This document shows positions 15,149 through 24,340 of a stretch of DNA of 64,000 nucleotides, one piece after another. Under the pieces are notes generated by a model. It was not told the origin of the DNA. It saw only the letters and a program-made list of their open reading frames with translations, and made no database searches. Source of the DNA: Loktanella sp. SALINAS62 (GTDB lineage Bacteria; Pseudomonadota; Alphaproteobacteria; Rhodobacterales; Rhodobacteraceae); contig NZ_JAAFZU010000001.1 of the NCBI RefSeq assembly GCF_018263905.1, positions 48,157 through 112,156 on the forward strand, read 5' to 3'. The stretch's first letter is position 1; each line of letters starts with the position of its first letter. The position numbers and the translations under genes were made by a program.

Positions 15149-16145
15149 CGCTATCGTGCAAACGTTCTGACGGGTCCTGCAGGGGCTTGCGCGGAACGCG
15201 CCAGAGGAAAAATCGCGCGAATCCGTACCATTGACCCAGCGAAGGCGCATCTGGATCGCACGGAAACCGGTCGCGCCAACCGTCGGGCAGCGCCATGCCC
15301 AGCGCAGATAACCTGTCCAACATCCAGACCAGCGGGATATTCGCCAATGGGCGTACCTGCGTCACACCCAGGGTATGCCCGCCGACGTCCGCATGGGTGC
15401 CGCGAAACCAGACCTGTTCAACCGTGGTCACAGCACCCTGCGAATTCCACATCACAGGGTCATAGGCCCGGCGCCGTTCGTCCAAAGCCACGGCGTGCAG
15501 GCCGTGCGACACATGCGCGCCCAGCCTGTGATCGTGGAAATCGTGGCGGTTTTCGGAAAAGCGCCAGATCAGCGGCAGCCCCAGCGCCCGCACTGTATCC
15601 CAGACCCCGATCGCCGCAATCGGCGTGTCATCGTAACAAAAACGGCGGCGGAATTTCGCAACAGCCTGCAAGCTGCTGTGACGTTGATAATGACGGAACG
15701 CCTGCCTGACACCACGGGTTGTCGCATATTCGCGCCGCAGCAAACCGACACCACCGATCAGCCCCGCCAGCGACCGCACCGCAAAGGCACCGCGCGAATA
15801 GCCGATCAGAAAAATGCGGTCACCCGGTTTATACCGCGATGCCAGCACGCCATAGGCGCGGGTGATCTGTTCGTCGATCCCGTGCCCCGCCAGCACGGCA
15901 GCGGTATCGCGCCAGCCGCGCCATTGAATCCCCGCCTCGTAATAAACGGTCAGGTTGGCATCGCGCCCGACCTCGCGCAGCAACTTGTACGTCAGGCCGG
16001 CATTCGTTTCGTAGCCCTGCGCCAGCGACGACAGTGTCCCGTCAAGGATCACCACATGCGTCGCGGGCCCCGGTGTGCGCGCCGCATTGCTTTTGCGGCG
16101 CGGCAGAAACCGGAAAAGGCCGAATAACCGTTTAAGCGGCGTCAC
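15132..16145 (-). CDS. DUF2235 alpha/beta-hydrolase domain protein
   Basis: A 337-residue protein with the DUF2235 pattern: 'VVILDGTLSSL' near the start, the nucleophile elbow 'FLIGYSRGAFAVRSLAG' (G-x-S-x-G), 'AIGVWDTVRALG', 'ALDERRRAYDPVMW' and 'QVWFRGTHADVGGH' with the likely catalytic Asp and His. DUF2235 includes type VI secretion phospholipase effectors (Tle1) but also many housekeeping proteins of unknown role. No secretion genes are seen here. The GTG start at 16145 overlaps the end of the molybdenum-hydroxylase gene by 14 bases, so the two are probably co-transcribed. Confidence 0.82.
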   Translation of the reverse strand: MTPLKRLFGLFRFLPRRKSNAARTPGPATHVVILDGTLSSLAQGYETNAGLTYKLLREVGRDANLTVYYEAGIQWRGWRDTAAVLAGHGIDEQITRAYGVLASRYKPGDRIFLIGYSRGAFAVRSLAGLIGGVGLLRREYATTRGVRQAFRHYQRHSSLQAVAKFRRRFCYDDTPIAAIGVWDTVRALGLPLIWRFSENRHDFHDHRLGAHVSHGLHAVALDERRRAYDPVMWNSQGAVTTVEQVWFRGTHADVGGHTLGVTQVRPLANIPLVWMLDRLSALGMALPDGWRDRFPCDPDAPSLGQWYGFARFFLWRVPRKPLQDPSERLHDSVRRSS

Positions 16146-18432
16146 GCGACGCAGCGTCCTTTAGCCAACCCCAGACGCGCTGCGGGGTAAACGGCATTTC
16201 CACGTGGCGGACACCCTGATCCCACACCGCATCCAGCACCGCATTCGTCACAGCAGCAAGCGCACCGACGGTTCCGGCTTCTCCACAGCCTTTCATCCCC
16301 ATCGGATTGTAAAGCGATGGCGTGGGCCGTGTGCTGAACCCGATCTGCGGCATCGTTTCCGCGCGCGGCATTGCGTAATCCATGAATGTCGCCGTCAGCA
16401 ATTGCCCATCTTCGTCAAAAACGGTCCGTTCCATCAGCGCCTGTCCCAGACCCTGCGCGATGCCGCCGTGAATCTGTCCTTCGACCAGCATCGGATTGAT
16501 CAGATTGCCAAAGTCATCGACGACCGTATAGCGATCCACCCGCGTGTCACCGGTTTCAGGATCAATCTCGACCTCTGCGACATGACACCCATTCGGAAAG
16601 CTGCGGCTATCCAGCGTGATCCGTTGGCTGTGGCGCAGCAGTTCATCCCGACCATCGGCACGGGCCATGTCCGCGACATCCAGCAATGTGGGCGACAGGT
16701 TGCTGCTCGCGATCCGGTAGCGTTCATCGTCGAACGTGACGGCGGCGGCGTCGACACCTTCACGGTCGGCAAGGTAGGCGCCAAAGGCGGGGATCATCGC
16801 GTCGACCGTCGCCAGCGTGGCGGTGTTCTGCACCGTCACGGACCGCGATCCACCCGTGCCACCCCCCTGCGGGATCAGGTCGCTGTCACCCTGCACAACC
16901 GTGATCTTATCCGCAGGAATACCCGTCTGGTCCGACAGAAACTGCGCAAAAACCGTTTCGTGCCCCTGCCCGTTCGACTGTGTCCCGACAAGGATATCGA
17001 CACCCCCATCGTCACGGAACACCACAGCCGTCGTTTCCGACGGATCGCCAAGGATGCTTTCGATGTAATAACAGATCCCCTGCCCCCGCAGTTTGCCGGC
17101 CTGCGCACTGGCGGCCTTGCGGGCAGCGAAACCGTCGGTGTCGGCGGTCGTCCGCGCCTGCGTAAGCAAGGCCGCGAATTCACCGACGTCATAGGTCACG
17201 CCGGTGACGCTGGTATAGGGAAACTGATCGGTCCGGATGAAATTCGTCCGCCGCAATTCCCACGGATCGATACCCAGTCTGCGCGCGGCTTCGTCCATCG
17301 CGCGTTCCAGCACGAAAATCGCCTCTGGCCGTCCGGCCCCGCGATAAGCATCGACGGGCGTGGTGTTGGTAAACACGCCACGCGTTCGCATGAATGCAGT
17401 CTGCACGTCATAGGTGCCCATCATCACCTTGCTGAACAAATCGGTCTGGATCGCCTGTGCAAACTGGCTGTTGTAGGCGCCCATGTTGGCAATCGAATCC
17501 AGACGGTAAGCCACGATGCGGTGGTCCGCATCGAACGCCAGCGTCGCGGTTGTCACCAGATCGCGGCCCGCGTTGTCGGTGAGCATCGCTTCGGTCCGTT
17601 CCGACATCCAGCGCACCGGACGGTTCAGCGCGCGTGCGGCAAAGGCACAGGCAAGCGGTTCGGGATACCGCATGCCTTTCATCCCGAAGCCGCCACCGGT
17701 GTCGGGATTGGTCACACGGACCTGATCATCGGTCAGATCGAAATGCTTCTTGAAATCAGCCTTGGGTCCCCAGACGCCCTGACCGTTGATCGCCACGTGC
17801 AGCTTGCCGTCGGTCCAGACGGCATAGGTGCCACGCGGTTCCATCGCATTCACGATCACGCGGTTATCGGGGACCTCCACAGTCACGACATGCGCCGCAG
17901 TTGCGATCGCTGCTTCGACAGCGTCCGCATCCCCCAGACCGTAATCAAACGCCAGATTGTCAGGGGCCGTATCGTGCAGTGCCGCACCGCCCGCTGCCAG
18001 CGCCATATGCGCGGGCAATTCATCAATATCGACGATCACCGCTTCTGCCGCGTCGCGTGCTTGGTTCAGCGTATCGGCCAGCACGATGGCAATGGGTTCA
18101 CCCACATGCCGCACGCGGTCCATTGCAAGGATCGGGCGCCGCGTCACAGCGCCTTTGGTGCCATCGCGGTTTTTCACCTGCACCCCGGCCATATCCATCA
18201 CGACGCCCGCCGCCTGCATGTCCGCACCTGTCAGCACAGCCGCCACACCGGGCATGTCCAGCGCATCGGCCGTATCAATCGCGGTGATTGCACCATGTCC
18301 GACCTGCGACCGGACAAAGACGGCATGCAACGCATCGGCGGGGGCGATATCGTCGACATAACGCCCCTGTCCGGTCAAGAAACGGACGTCTTCGACCCGT
18401 TTGACGGGCTGGCTTTTTCCGAACTTTTCCAT
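16132..18432 (-). CDS. Xanthine dehydrogenase-family molybdopterin-binding (large) subunit
   Basis: A 766-residue large subunit of a molybdenum hydroxylase (CO dehydrogenase/xanthine oxidase family). Cofactor and active-site motifs are clear: 'GGGFGMKGMRYPEPL', 'VDAYRGAGRPEAIFVLE', 'GTQSNGQGHETVFAQ', 'GGGTGGSRSV', and the catalytic Glu in 'MGMKGCGEAGTVGAL'. The 'AYRGAGR' loop differs from the 'AYRCSFR' loop of true CO dehydrogenases, so this is a form II-type enzyme with unknown substrate. The FAD and iron-sulphur subunits that normally lie next to it are absent from both sides. I use the ATG at 18432 ('MEKFGKSQPVKRVEDVRF'); the frame is open to 18600 but there it enters the valS control region. 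Confidence 0.9.
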   Translation of the reverse strand: MEKFGKSQPVKRVEDVRFLTGQGRYVDDIAPADALHAVFVRSQVGHGAITAIDTADALDMPGVAAVLTGADMQAAGVVMDMAGVQVKNRDGTKGAVTRRPILAMDRVRHVGEPIAIVLADTLNQARDAAEAVIVDIDELPAHMALAAGGAALHDTAPDNLAFDYGLGDADAVEAAIATAAHVVTVEVPDNRVIVNAMEPRGTYAVWTDGKLHVAINGQGVWGPKADFKKHFDLTDDQVRVTNPDTGGGFGMKGMRYPEPLACAFAARALNRPVRWMSERTEAMLTDNAGRDLVTTATLAFDADHRIVAYRLDSIANMGAYNSQFAQAIQTDLFSKVMMGTYDVQTAFMRTRGVFTNTTPVDAYRGAGRPEAIFVLERAMDEAARRLGIDPWELRRTNFIRTDQFPYTSVTGVTYDVGEFAALLTQARTTADTDGFAARKAASAQAGKLRGQGICYYIESILGDPSETTAVVFRDDGGVDILVGTQSNGQGHETVFAQFLSDQTGIPADKITVVQGDSDLIPQGGGTGGSRSVTVQNTATLATVDAMIPAFGAYLADREGVDAAAVTFDDERYRIASSNLSPTLLDVADMARADGRDELLRHSQRITLDSRSFPNGCHVAEVEIDPETGDTRVDRYTVVDDFGNLINPMLVEGQIHGGIAQGLGQALMERTVFDEDGQLLTATFMDYAMPRAETMPQIGFSTRPTPSLYNPMGMKGCGEAGTVGALAAVTNAVLDAVWDQGVRHVEMPFTPQRVWGWLKDAASRDAA

Positions 18433-18566
18433 GCAACCTCCTGCTTGCGCACTGCGCGCAGACAGTCCGCGAAACCAACCCCGGTGTCCAGCCTGCGGCA
18501 TTGCCCCTTTTCGCCGCCCCGCGCTTTGGGGTATCGGGGGACCGACACCAGACAAGGACGCGCACC

Positions 18567-21500
18567 ATGGCTCTTTCCAAAACCTTTGATTTCGCCACAC
18601 GAGAGGCGGACATCTACGATGTATGGGAAAAATCGGGGTGTTTCACCGCAGGCGCTGGCAATCGCCGGGATGAGACGTTCACGATCATGCTGCCACCGCC
18701 CAACGTGACCGGCGTGCTGCACGTGGGCCATGCGTTCAATCACACGCTGATGGACATTTTGACGCGGTGGAAACGGATGCAGGGCTACGACACGCTGTGG
18801 CAACCTGGACTGGACCATGCGGGCATCGCCACACAGCTTGTCGTGGAAAAGGACATGGCCGCCAAAGGCGAGACCCGCAAGCGTGCCGACATGGACCGGG
18901 CTGAATTTCTGGCCAAGGTCTGGGAGTGGAAGAAAACATCCGGCGGCACGATCGAGGATCAGGCCCGTCGTCTGGGCGACAGCATGGACTGGTCACGCTC
19001 TGCCTTTACCATGTCGGGCGCGCCCAATGCGCCTGCGGGGGAAAAGGACGGCAATTTCCACGATGCCGTGCTCAAGGTCTTTGTCGAGATGTACAACAAG
19101 CGTCTGATTTATCGCGGCAAACGTCTGGTGAACTGGGACCCGCATTTCGAAACCGCGATCTCGGACCTAGAGGTCGAGAACGCCGAAGTCGACGGCCACA
19201 TGTGGCATTTCAAATACCCGCTGGCGGGCGGTGAAACCTATACCTACGTGGAAAAGGACGAAGACGGGAATGTGCTGTTCGAAGAGGTGCGCGATTACAT
19301 CTCTATCGCGACCACGCGGCCCGAAACCATGCTGGGCGACGGTGCGGTCGCGGTGCATACCGACGATGCGCGCTATGCTCCCATCGTCGGCAAGCTGTGC
19401 GAAATCCCGGTCGGGCCAAAGGAATCCCGCCGCCTGATCCCGATCATCACCGACACCTATCCGGACATGGCGTTCGGGTCCGGTGCGGTGAAAATCACCG
19501 GCGCGCATGATTTCAACGACTACGAGGTCGCCAAACGCGGCGGCATCCCGATGTATTCCCTGATGGACACCAAGGGCCGGATGCGCGCCGACGGCAAACC
19601 CTATGCCGAAGAAGCCGCGACGGCACAGGCGATTGCGAACGGCGAACAGGAGTTCGACGAAGCGATGATCGCCGCGATGAACCTTGTGCCCGAAGCCTAT
19701 CGCGGGCTGGACCGGTTCGAGGCGCGCAACCGCGTGGTCGCGGACATCACCGCCGAAGGTCTGGCCGTCATGGTCCCCGCGACCGATCCGCGTCTAGGTG
19801 AAACAGCCCAACTGACCGCACCCGAAGAAGGCGGAGAGGTCCGTCTGGACCAGTTGGCCCCGCTGGTGGAACCCAAAAAGATCATGCAGCCCTTTGGTGA
19901 CCGGTCCAAGGTCGTGATCGAACCGATGCTGACAGACCAGTGGTTCGTCGACACCGCCCAAATCGTCGGCCCCGCGCTGGACGCGGTCAAGGATGGACGG
20001 ACCCAGATCATTCCCGATTCCGGTCGCAAGGTTTACGACCACTGGCTGGAGAATATCGAACCGTGGTGCATCTCTCGCCAGTTGTGGTGGGGTCACCAGA
20101 TCCCGGTTTGGTATGGGCCTGAGATCGTAGAGAAAGAAAGAACTGCCGGCGGATACGGTTTCGAGGAAGGCAAAAAATTCTTCTGCGCTTCGACAGAAGC
20201 CGAAGTGATCAAATTAGCAAAAGCGCATTACGGCGAAGGCTGCGAGATCCAATTCTTGCAAAGAGCTAGCAGCAAGCCGCAACGGCTGGATCATTCTATC
20301 ACCCGCAGGACCGAGGCGGGTGAAACTACCGTGACGGTTGATCGGGTGTCTCTCGTTCGCGACCCCGACGTCCTCGATACATGGTTCTCGTCCGGCCTCT
20401 GGCCCTTCGGCACCCTTGGCTGGCCAGAAGATACTGCGGAACTGGATCGCTATTTTCCCGGCGACGTGCTGATCACCGGGCAGGACATCCTGTTTTTCTG
20501 GGTGGCCCGCATGATGATGATGTCGCTTGCCGTCATGGAAGAGGTGCCGTTCCACACCGTCTACCTGCACCAGCTTGTCCGCGACGCCAAGGGCGAGAAG
20601 ATGTCCAAGACCAAGGGCAACGTCATCGACCCGCTGACCATGGTGGACGCTTACGGTGCCGACGCGCTGCGGATGTCGAACGCGGCGATGGCCGCCATCG
20701 GCGGTGTCCTGAAAATCTCTGAAGACCGGATCGCGGGCTATTCCAAGTTCGTCAACAAGCTGTGGAACGCCGCAAAGCTGGCCGAAATGAATGGCGCCTT
20801 TGACGCGCCCGCCACCCGGCCCGCGCCGCAGCAGACCGTCAACCGCTGGATCATGGCCGAAATCGGCCAACTGCGCCGCGACGTGGACGCAGCACTGACC
20901 GATTACCGGTTCAATGACGCGGCGAATGCGCTTTACGCCTTTATCTGGGGCCGGTTCTGCGACTGGTATCTGGAATTTTCCAAACCGCTGTTGATGGACG
21001 GCTCTGACGCGGACAAGGCGGAAACACAGGCGACACTGGGCTGGGCGCTGGATCAATGCCTGATCCTGCTGCACCCCGTGATGCCCTTTGTCACCGAAGA
21101 GTTGTGGCAGCAAAGCCGCCCGCGTGACCAGATGCTGGCCCTGACCCCTTGGCCGGAATACGACGATCTGGCCGATGACGCCGCCAGCGCGGAAATGAAC
21201 TGGGTGATTTCCCTGATCGAAGGCATCCGGTCCGCCCGCGCGCAACTGAACGTGCCCGCCGGTCTGAAAATTCCGGTTTTGCAAATCGAGGCGGACGATG
21301 CTGCACAGACCGCTCAGGCCAACAATCTGGCGATGATCCAGCGGATGGCACGGGTCGACAGCATCGCAACAGCAGCGGAACCGCCCAAGGGATCGCTGAC
21401 CGTCGCAACCCGTGGCGCGACATTCGCCCTGCCACTGGCGGGCCTGATCGACGTGGCCGCCGAAAAGGCGCGTCTGGGCAAGGCGCTGGTCAAACTGGAA

Positions 21501-21659
21501 AAGGAAATCAAGGGCTTGGCCGGTCGGGCCAACAACCCGAAATTCGCGGAATCCGCCCCGCCAGAGGTCGTGGCCGAAACCCGCGCAAATCTGGCCGAAC
21601 GCGAGGCAGAGGCCACCCAACTGACCACCGCGCTGTCGCGGCTTGCGGAACTGGACTGA
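18567..21659 (+). CDS. valS: Valine--tRNA ligase
   Basis: Charges tRNA-Val. The 1030-residue class I synthetase has HIGH-type 'PPPNVTGVLHVGHAFNH', the CP1 editing domain ('TTRPETMLGDGAVAVH', 'GSGAVKITGAHDFNDY'), KMSKS at about residue 678 ('KGEKMSKTKGNVIDP'), the anticodon-binding domain and a C-terminal coiled coil. The start is the ATG at 18567 ('MALSKTFDF'). Between 'HQIPVWYGPEI' and 'VRDPDVLDTWFSSG' lies a segment of about 70 residues (20125-20345) whose codon use and G+C differ from the rest of the gene. The frame is intact and the enzyme should be functional. Confidence 0.97.
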   Translation: MALSKTFDFATREADIYDVWEKSGCFTAGAGNRRDETFTIMLPPPNVTGVLHVGHAFNHTLMDILTRWKRMQGYDTLWQPGLDHAGIATQLVVEKDMAAKGETRKRADMDRAEFLAKVWEWKKTSGGTIEDQARRLGDSMDWSRSAFTMSGAPNAPAGEKDGNFHDAVLKVFVEMYNKRLIYRGKRLVNWDPHFETAISDLEVENAEVDGHMWHFKYPLAGGETYTYVEKDEDGNVLFEEVRDYISIATTRPETMLGDGAVAVHTDDARYAPIVGKLCEIPVGPKESRRLIPIITDTYPDMAFGSGAVKITGAHDFNDYEVAKRGGIPMYSLMDTKGRMRADGKPYAEEAATAQAIANGEQEFDEAMIAAMNLVPEAYRGLDRFEARNRVVADITAEGLAVMVPATDPRLGETAQLTAPEEGGEVRLDQLAPLVEPKKIMQPFGDRSKVVIEPMLTDQWFVDTAQIVGPALDAVKDGRTQIIPDSGRKVYDHWLENIEPWCISRQLWWGHQIPVWYGPEIVEKERTAGGYGFEEGKKFFCASTEAEVIKLAKAHYGEGCEIQFLQRASSKPQRLDHSITRRTEAGETTVTVDRVSLVRDPDVLDTWFSSGLWPFGTLGWPEDTAELDRYFPGDVLITGQDILFFWVARMMMMSLAVMEEVPFHTVYLHQLVRDAKGEKMSKTKGNVIDPLTMVDAYGADALRMSNAAMAAIGGVLKISEDRIAGYSKFVNKLWNAAKLAEMNGAFDAPATRPAPQQTVNRWIMAEIGQLRRDVDAALTDYRFNDAANALYAFIWGRFCDWYLEFSKPLLMDGSDADKAETQATLGWALDQCLILLHPVMPFVTEELWQQSRPRDQMLALTPWPEYDDLADDAASAEMNWVISLIEGIRSARAQLNVPAGLKIPVLQIEADDAAQTAQANNLAMIQRMARVDSIATAAEPPKGSLTVATRGATFALPLAGLIDVAAEKARLGKALVKLEKEIKGLAGRANNPKFAESAPPEVVAETRANLAEREAEATQLTTALSRLAELD

Positions 21660-21662
21660 CCG

Positions 21663-22775
21663 ATGACCGATCCTCGCCTGACCCCGCTGGCACAAAGCCT
21701 GCCCGCCTCTGTCCCGTTCGTTGGGCCGGAACGGCTGGAACGCGCACGCGGTGCGCCATTCGACGCGCGTTTGGGCGCGAATGAACTGGTGTTCGGTCCA
21801 TCGCCGCAGGTGGCGCAGGCGATCCGTGACATGGCAGGCGATGTCTGGATGTATCCCGATCCCGACATGCACGATCTACGGCTGGACCTGTCCGCGCATC
21901 ACGGCGTCGCCCCCGAAAACGTCGCCATCGGTGAAGGCATCGACGGGCTGCTGGGCAACCTTGTGCGGCTGCTGATCGCGCCGGGCGATGCGGTCGTCAC
22001 ATCTGCCGGGGCGTATCCGACGTTCAACTACCACGTCACGGGATTTGGCGGCACGCTGCATACCGTGCCCTATGCCGGCGATTACGAAGACCACGAACGC
22101 CTGATCGCCAAAGCGGTCGAAGTCGGTGCGAAACTGATCTATCTGGCGAACCCCGACAATCCGATGGGCAGCCGCCACGACGCCAGCCTGATGCGGCGGA
22201 TGGTGACCAACGTCCCCGACGGCTGCCTGCTGGTGCTGGACGAAGCCTATATCGAATTGGCGCCCCACGGCACCGCGCTGGCCGTCGCCCCCGACGATGC
22301 CCGCGTGATCCGGATGCGGACGTTTTCCAAAGCCTACGGTCTGGCCGGATTGCGGGTCGGCTATGCGCTGGGGCACCCCGACCTGATCGCCGCGTTTGAC
22401 CGGGTGCGGAACCATTTCGGCGTTGGACGATTGGCACAGGTCGCCGCGCGTGCTGCGTTGGCCGATCAGGACTGGCTGACCCATGTGCAACGGCTGGTCG
22501 CCAACAGCCGCGACCGTCTGGCCACGATCGCGCTGGAAAACGGCCTGGTCCCTGTGGTGTCCGCCACCAATTTCGTGGCGATGGACTGCGGCGGCGACGG
22601 TGCACTGGCCAAGGCGGTGCTGGACGGGCTGGCACGGCGCGGAATCTTTGCCCGGATGCCCGGCGTTGCCCCGCTGAACCGCTGCATCCGCGTCAGTTGC
22701 GGCCCTGACGACCAGATGGATGCACTCGCAAAAGCGTTACCGCACGCCTTGGCAGAGGCGCGCAACGGGACTTGA
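21663..22775 (+). CDS. PLP-dependent aminotransferase, HisC-like
   Basis: A fold-type I aminotransferase of 370 residues resembling histidinol-phosphate aminotransferases. The motifs are 'ANELVFGPSPQVAQAI', 'IGEGIDGLLGNLVRLL', 'YLANPDNPMGS', 'VLDEAYIEL' and 'TFSKAYGLAGLRVGYALG', where the Lys binds PLP. It starts three bases after the valS stop and is probably co-transcribed with it. Housekeeping HisC is usually encoded elsewhere in this group, so an aromatic amino acid or other substrate is equally possible. Confidence 0.87.
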   Translation: MTDPRLTPLAQSLPASVPFVGPERLERARGAPFDARLGANELVFGPSPQVAQAIRDMAGDVWMYPDPDMHDLRLDLSAHHGVAPENVAIGEGIDGLLGNLVRLLIAPGDAVVTSAGAYPTFNYHVTGFGGTLHTVPYAGDYEDHERLIAKAVEVGAKLIYLANPDNPMGSRHDASLMRRMVTNVPDGCLLVLDEAYIELAPHGTALAVAPDDARVIRMRTFSKAYGLAGLRVGYALGHPDLIAAFDRVRNHFGVGRLAQVAARAALADQDWLTHVQRLVANSRDRLATIALENGLVPVVSATNFVAMDCGGDGALAKAVLDGLARRGIFARMPGVAPLNRCIRVSCGPDDQMDALAKALPHALAEARNGT

Positions 22776-22821
22776 CCGATCCGCGCCTGCGCTCGCAAAC
22801 TGCGACGGCAGGGGGATCGCC

Positions 22822-23007
22822 ATGCGCGAACACAAGGTCGGACGGGCCGAAAACTACACCGACGCCTTTTTGGCGACGCTGGGCCTGATCCTGTTCATGG
22901 CGTTCTGGTGCATCGCGACCGTGTTCGGGGTCGTCTGGGTCATGGTGATCGCAACCGCACTGGACTGGCTGCGGTCCCGCCTGATCCGCCGCGACACGAC
23001 CCCCTGA
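22822..23007 (+). CDS. Small membrane protein of unknown function
   Basis: A 61-residue protein starting at ATG 22822 behind CAGGGGG. A charged N-terminus ('MREHKVGRAENYTDAF') is followed by a continuous hydrophobic stretch ('LGLILFMAFWCIATVFGVVW') and a basic C-terminus ('WLRSRLIRRDTTP'). It is therefore a single- or hairpin-spanning inner-membrane protein. It follows the aminotransferase by 46 bases and converges with the class V aminotransferase. No family is recognised. Confidence 0.6.
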   Translation: MREHKVGRAENYTDAFLATLGLILFMAFWCIATVFGVVWVMVIATALDWLRSRLIRRDTTP

Positions 23008-23009
23008 CG

Positions 23010-24185
23010 CTAGCCCGCCGCCATCACGGCCGCCGCCGCGTCCAATGCGCCCGCCCCGTGCGGCGTGCCGGTTGCGATCAGTCCAGCCTGCAGGGTGCCG
23101 ACAACGCCCATCATCATCTGCGCGTTGATATGGCCCATGTGACCGACCCGGAAATATGCGCTTTCGGGTTGACGTCCCAGACCGATGCCCAGCGTCAGCC
23201 CCGCCGTGTGTTCGCACCACCGGCGCAGCGCGTCGCCCTGCCCTTCGGCAATCCGGACAGAGGTGACGGCGTGGCTGCGATGGGCCGGATCAGCGACGTT
23301 CAGGCAAAGCGGCCCCTGCGTCGCCCAGACATCGCATGCTGCCCATAGCGCGCGCGCCAGAACCGCGTGGCGGGCATGGACCTGATCCAGACCTTCATCC
23401 TTGATCATATCCAGCGCGACACGCAGGCCATACAGGTGGTGCGTCGGCGCCGTGCCTGCGAAGTACTGATAGAACTGTGCCGGGCTGGCGCGTGGGCGCC
23501 AGTTCCAATAGCCCGACACGCGGGCAGGCTGGCGTGCATCGGCCCTGTCGTTGAACCAGACGAAACTGACGCCGGCGGGTGTCATCAACCCCTTTTGGCA
23601 GGCCGCGACCATGACGTCGACGCCCCATTCGTCCATCGCAAAATCATCACAGCCCAGCGACGCGATACAATCCACCATCAACAAAGCATCGTGTCCTGCG
23701 GAATCGAGTGCAGTCCGAAGTTTCGGCACATCGGATTTCACCCCGGTCGACGTGTCCACGTGGCAGACCAGCACCGCCTTGATCCGGCCATCGGTGTCGT
23801 CGCGCAGACGCTGTTCCAGCTTGTCGGCATCAATCGGGTCCGTCTGGCCGAAATCCATGACCTCGACCGCCAACCCAAGCGCACGGGCCATTTCACCCCA
23901 ACCGTGACCAAACCGCCCCGTGGCGCAGACCAGGACCAGATCGTCCGGTGCGCAAACGTTGGCAAGCGCCGCTTCCCACGCAGCATGGCCATTGCCGATA
24001 TAGATTGCGACATGACCTGCCGTGCGCGCCACGGCTTTCAGGTCGGGAACGATGCTGGCGGTCACATCATGCAGTTCGCCTTCGTAGATGTTGGGCGACG
24101 CGCGGTGCATGGCCCGCAAAACAGCATCAGGCATCACCGAGGGGCCGGGAATCGCAAGGTAGGACCGACCAAAAGACAGCGACAT
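23010..24185 (-). CDS. Class V aminotransferase, serine--glyoxylate / alanine--glyoxylate type
   Basis: A 391-residue PLP enzyme with 'LAIPGPSVMPDAVLRAMHR', 'YIGNGHAAWEAALANV', 'CHVDTSTGVKSDV', 'MVDCIASLGCDDF' and the PLP lysine in 'AACQKGLMTPAG'. This pattern is that of serine-glyoxylate or alanine-glyoxylate aminotransferases. In methylotrophic and photorespiratory pathways these link serine to hydroxypyruvate. The start is the ATG at 24185; the frame is open for 207 bases upstream without a plausible protein. No other serine-cycle gene is present in the window. Confidence 0.88.
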   Translation of the reverse strand: MSLSFGRSYLAIPGPSVMPDAVLRAMHRASPNIYEGELHDVTASIVPDLKAVARTAGHVAIYIGNGHAAWEAALANVCAPDDLVLVCATGRFGHGWGEMARALGLAVEVMDFGQTDPIDADKLEQRLRDDTDGRIKAVLVCHVDTSTGVKSDVPKLRTALDSAGHDALLMVDCIASLGCDDFAMDEWGVDVMVAACQKGLMTPAGVSFVWFNDRADARQPARVSGYWNWRPRASPAQFYQYFAGTAPTHHLYGLRVALDMIKDEGLDQVHARHAVLARALWAACDVWATQGPLCLNVADPAHRSHAVTSVRIAEGQGDALRRWCEHTAGLTLGIGLGRQPESAYFRVGHMGHINAQMMMGVVGTLQAGLIATGTPHGAGALDAAAAVMAAG

Positions 24186-24340
24186 GACGAGAACCTTTTT
24201 GGGAATGAACGGACGGACCCTACGACCATCGTCAGCCGCGTCAACACCCCGTCGCCGCTTGCCTGCCTTTGGCCGACCGACTAGGTGTCGGATATGTTGC
24301 ACACACAGGCCCAATACCCCATCCCATCGCAGGCCGCCGC

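Noticed and set aside
16204..18708. Long open frame of 834 codons on the plus strand
   Set aside because: It is antisense to the molybdenum-hydroxylase gene and the valS start; the translation is rich in Arg, His and Pro with no domain, as expected for a mirror frame of GC-rich coding DNA.
20214..21872. Open frame of 552 codons on the minus strand
   Set aside because: Antisense to valS, which has full family motifs; composition shows it is a shadow frame.
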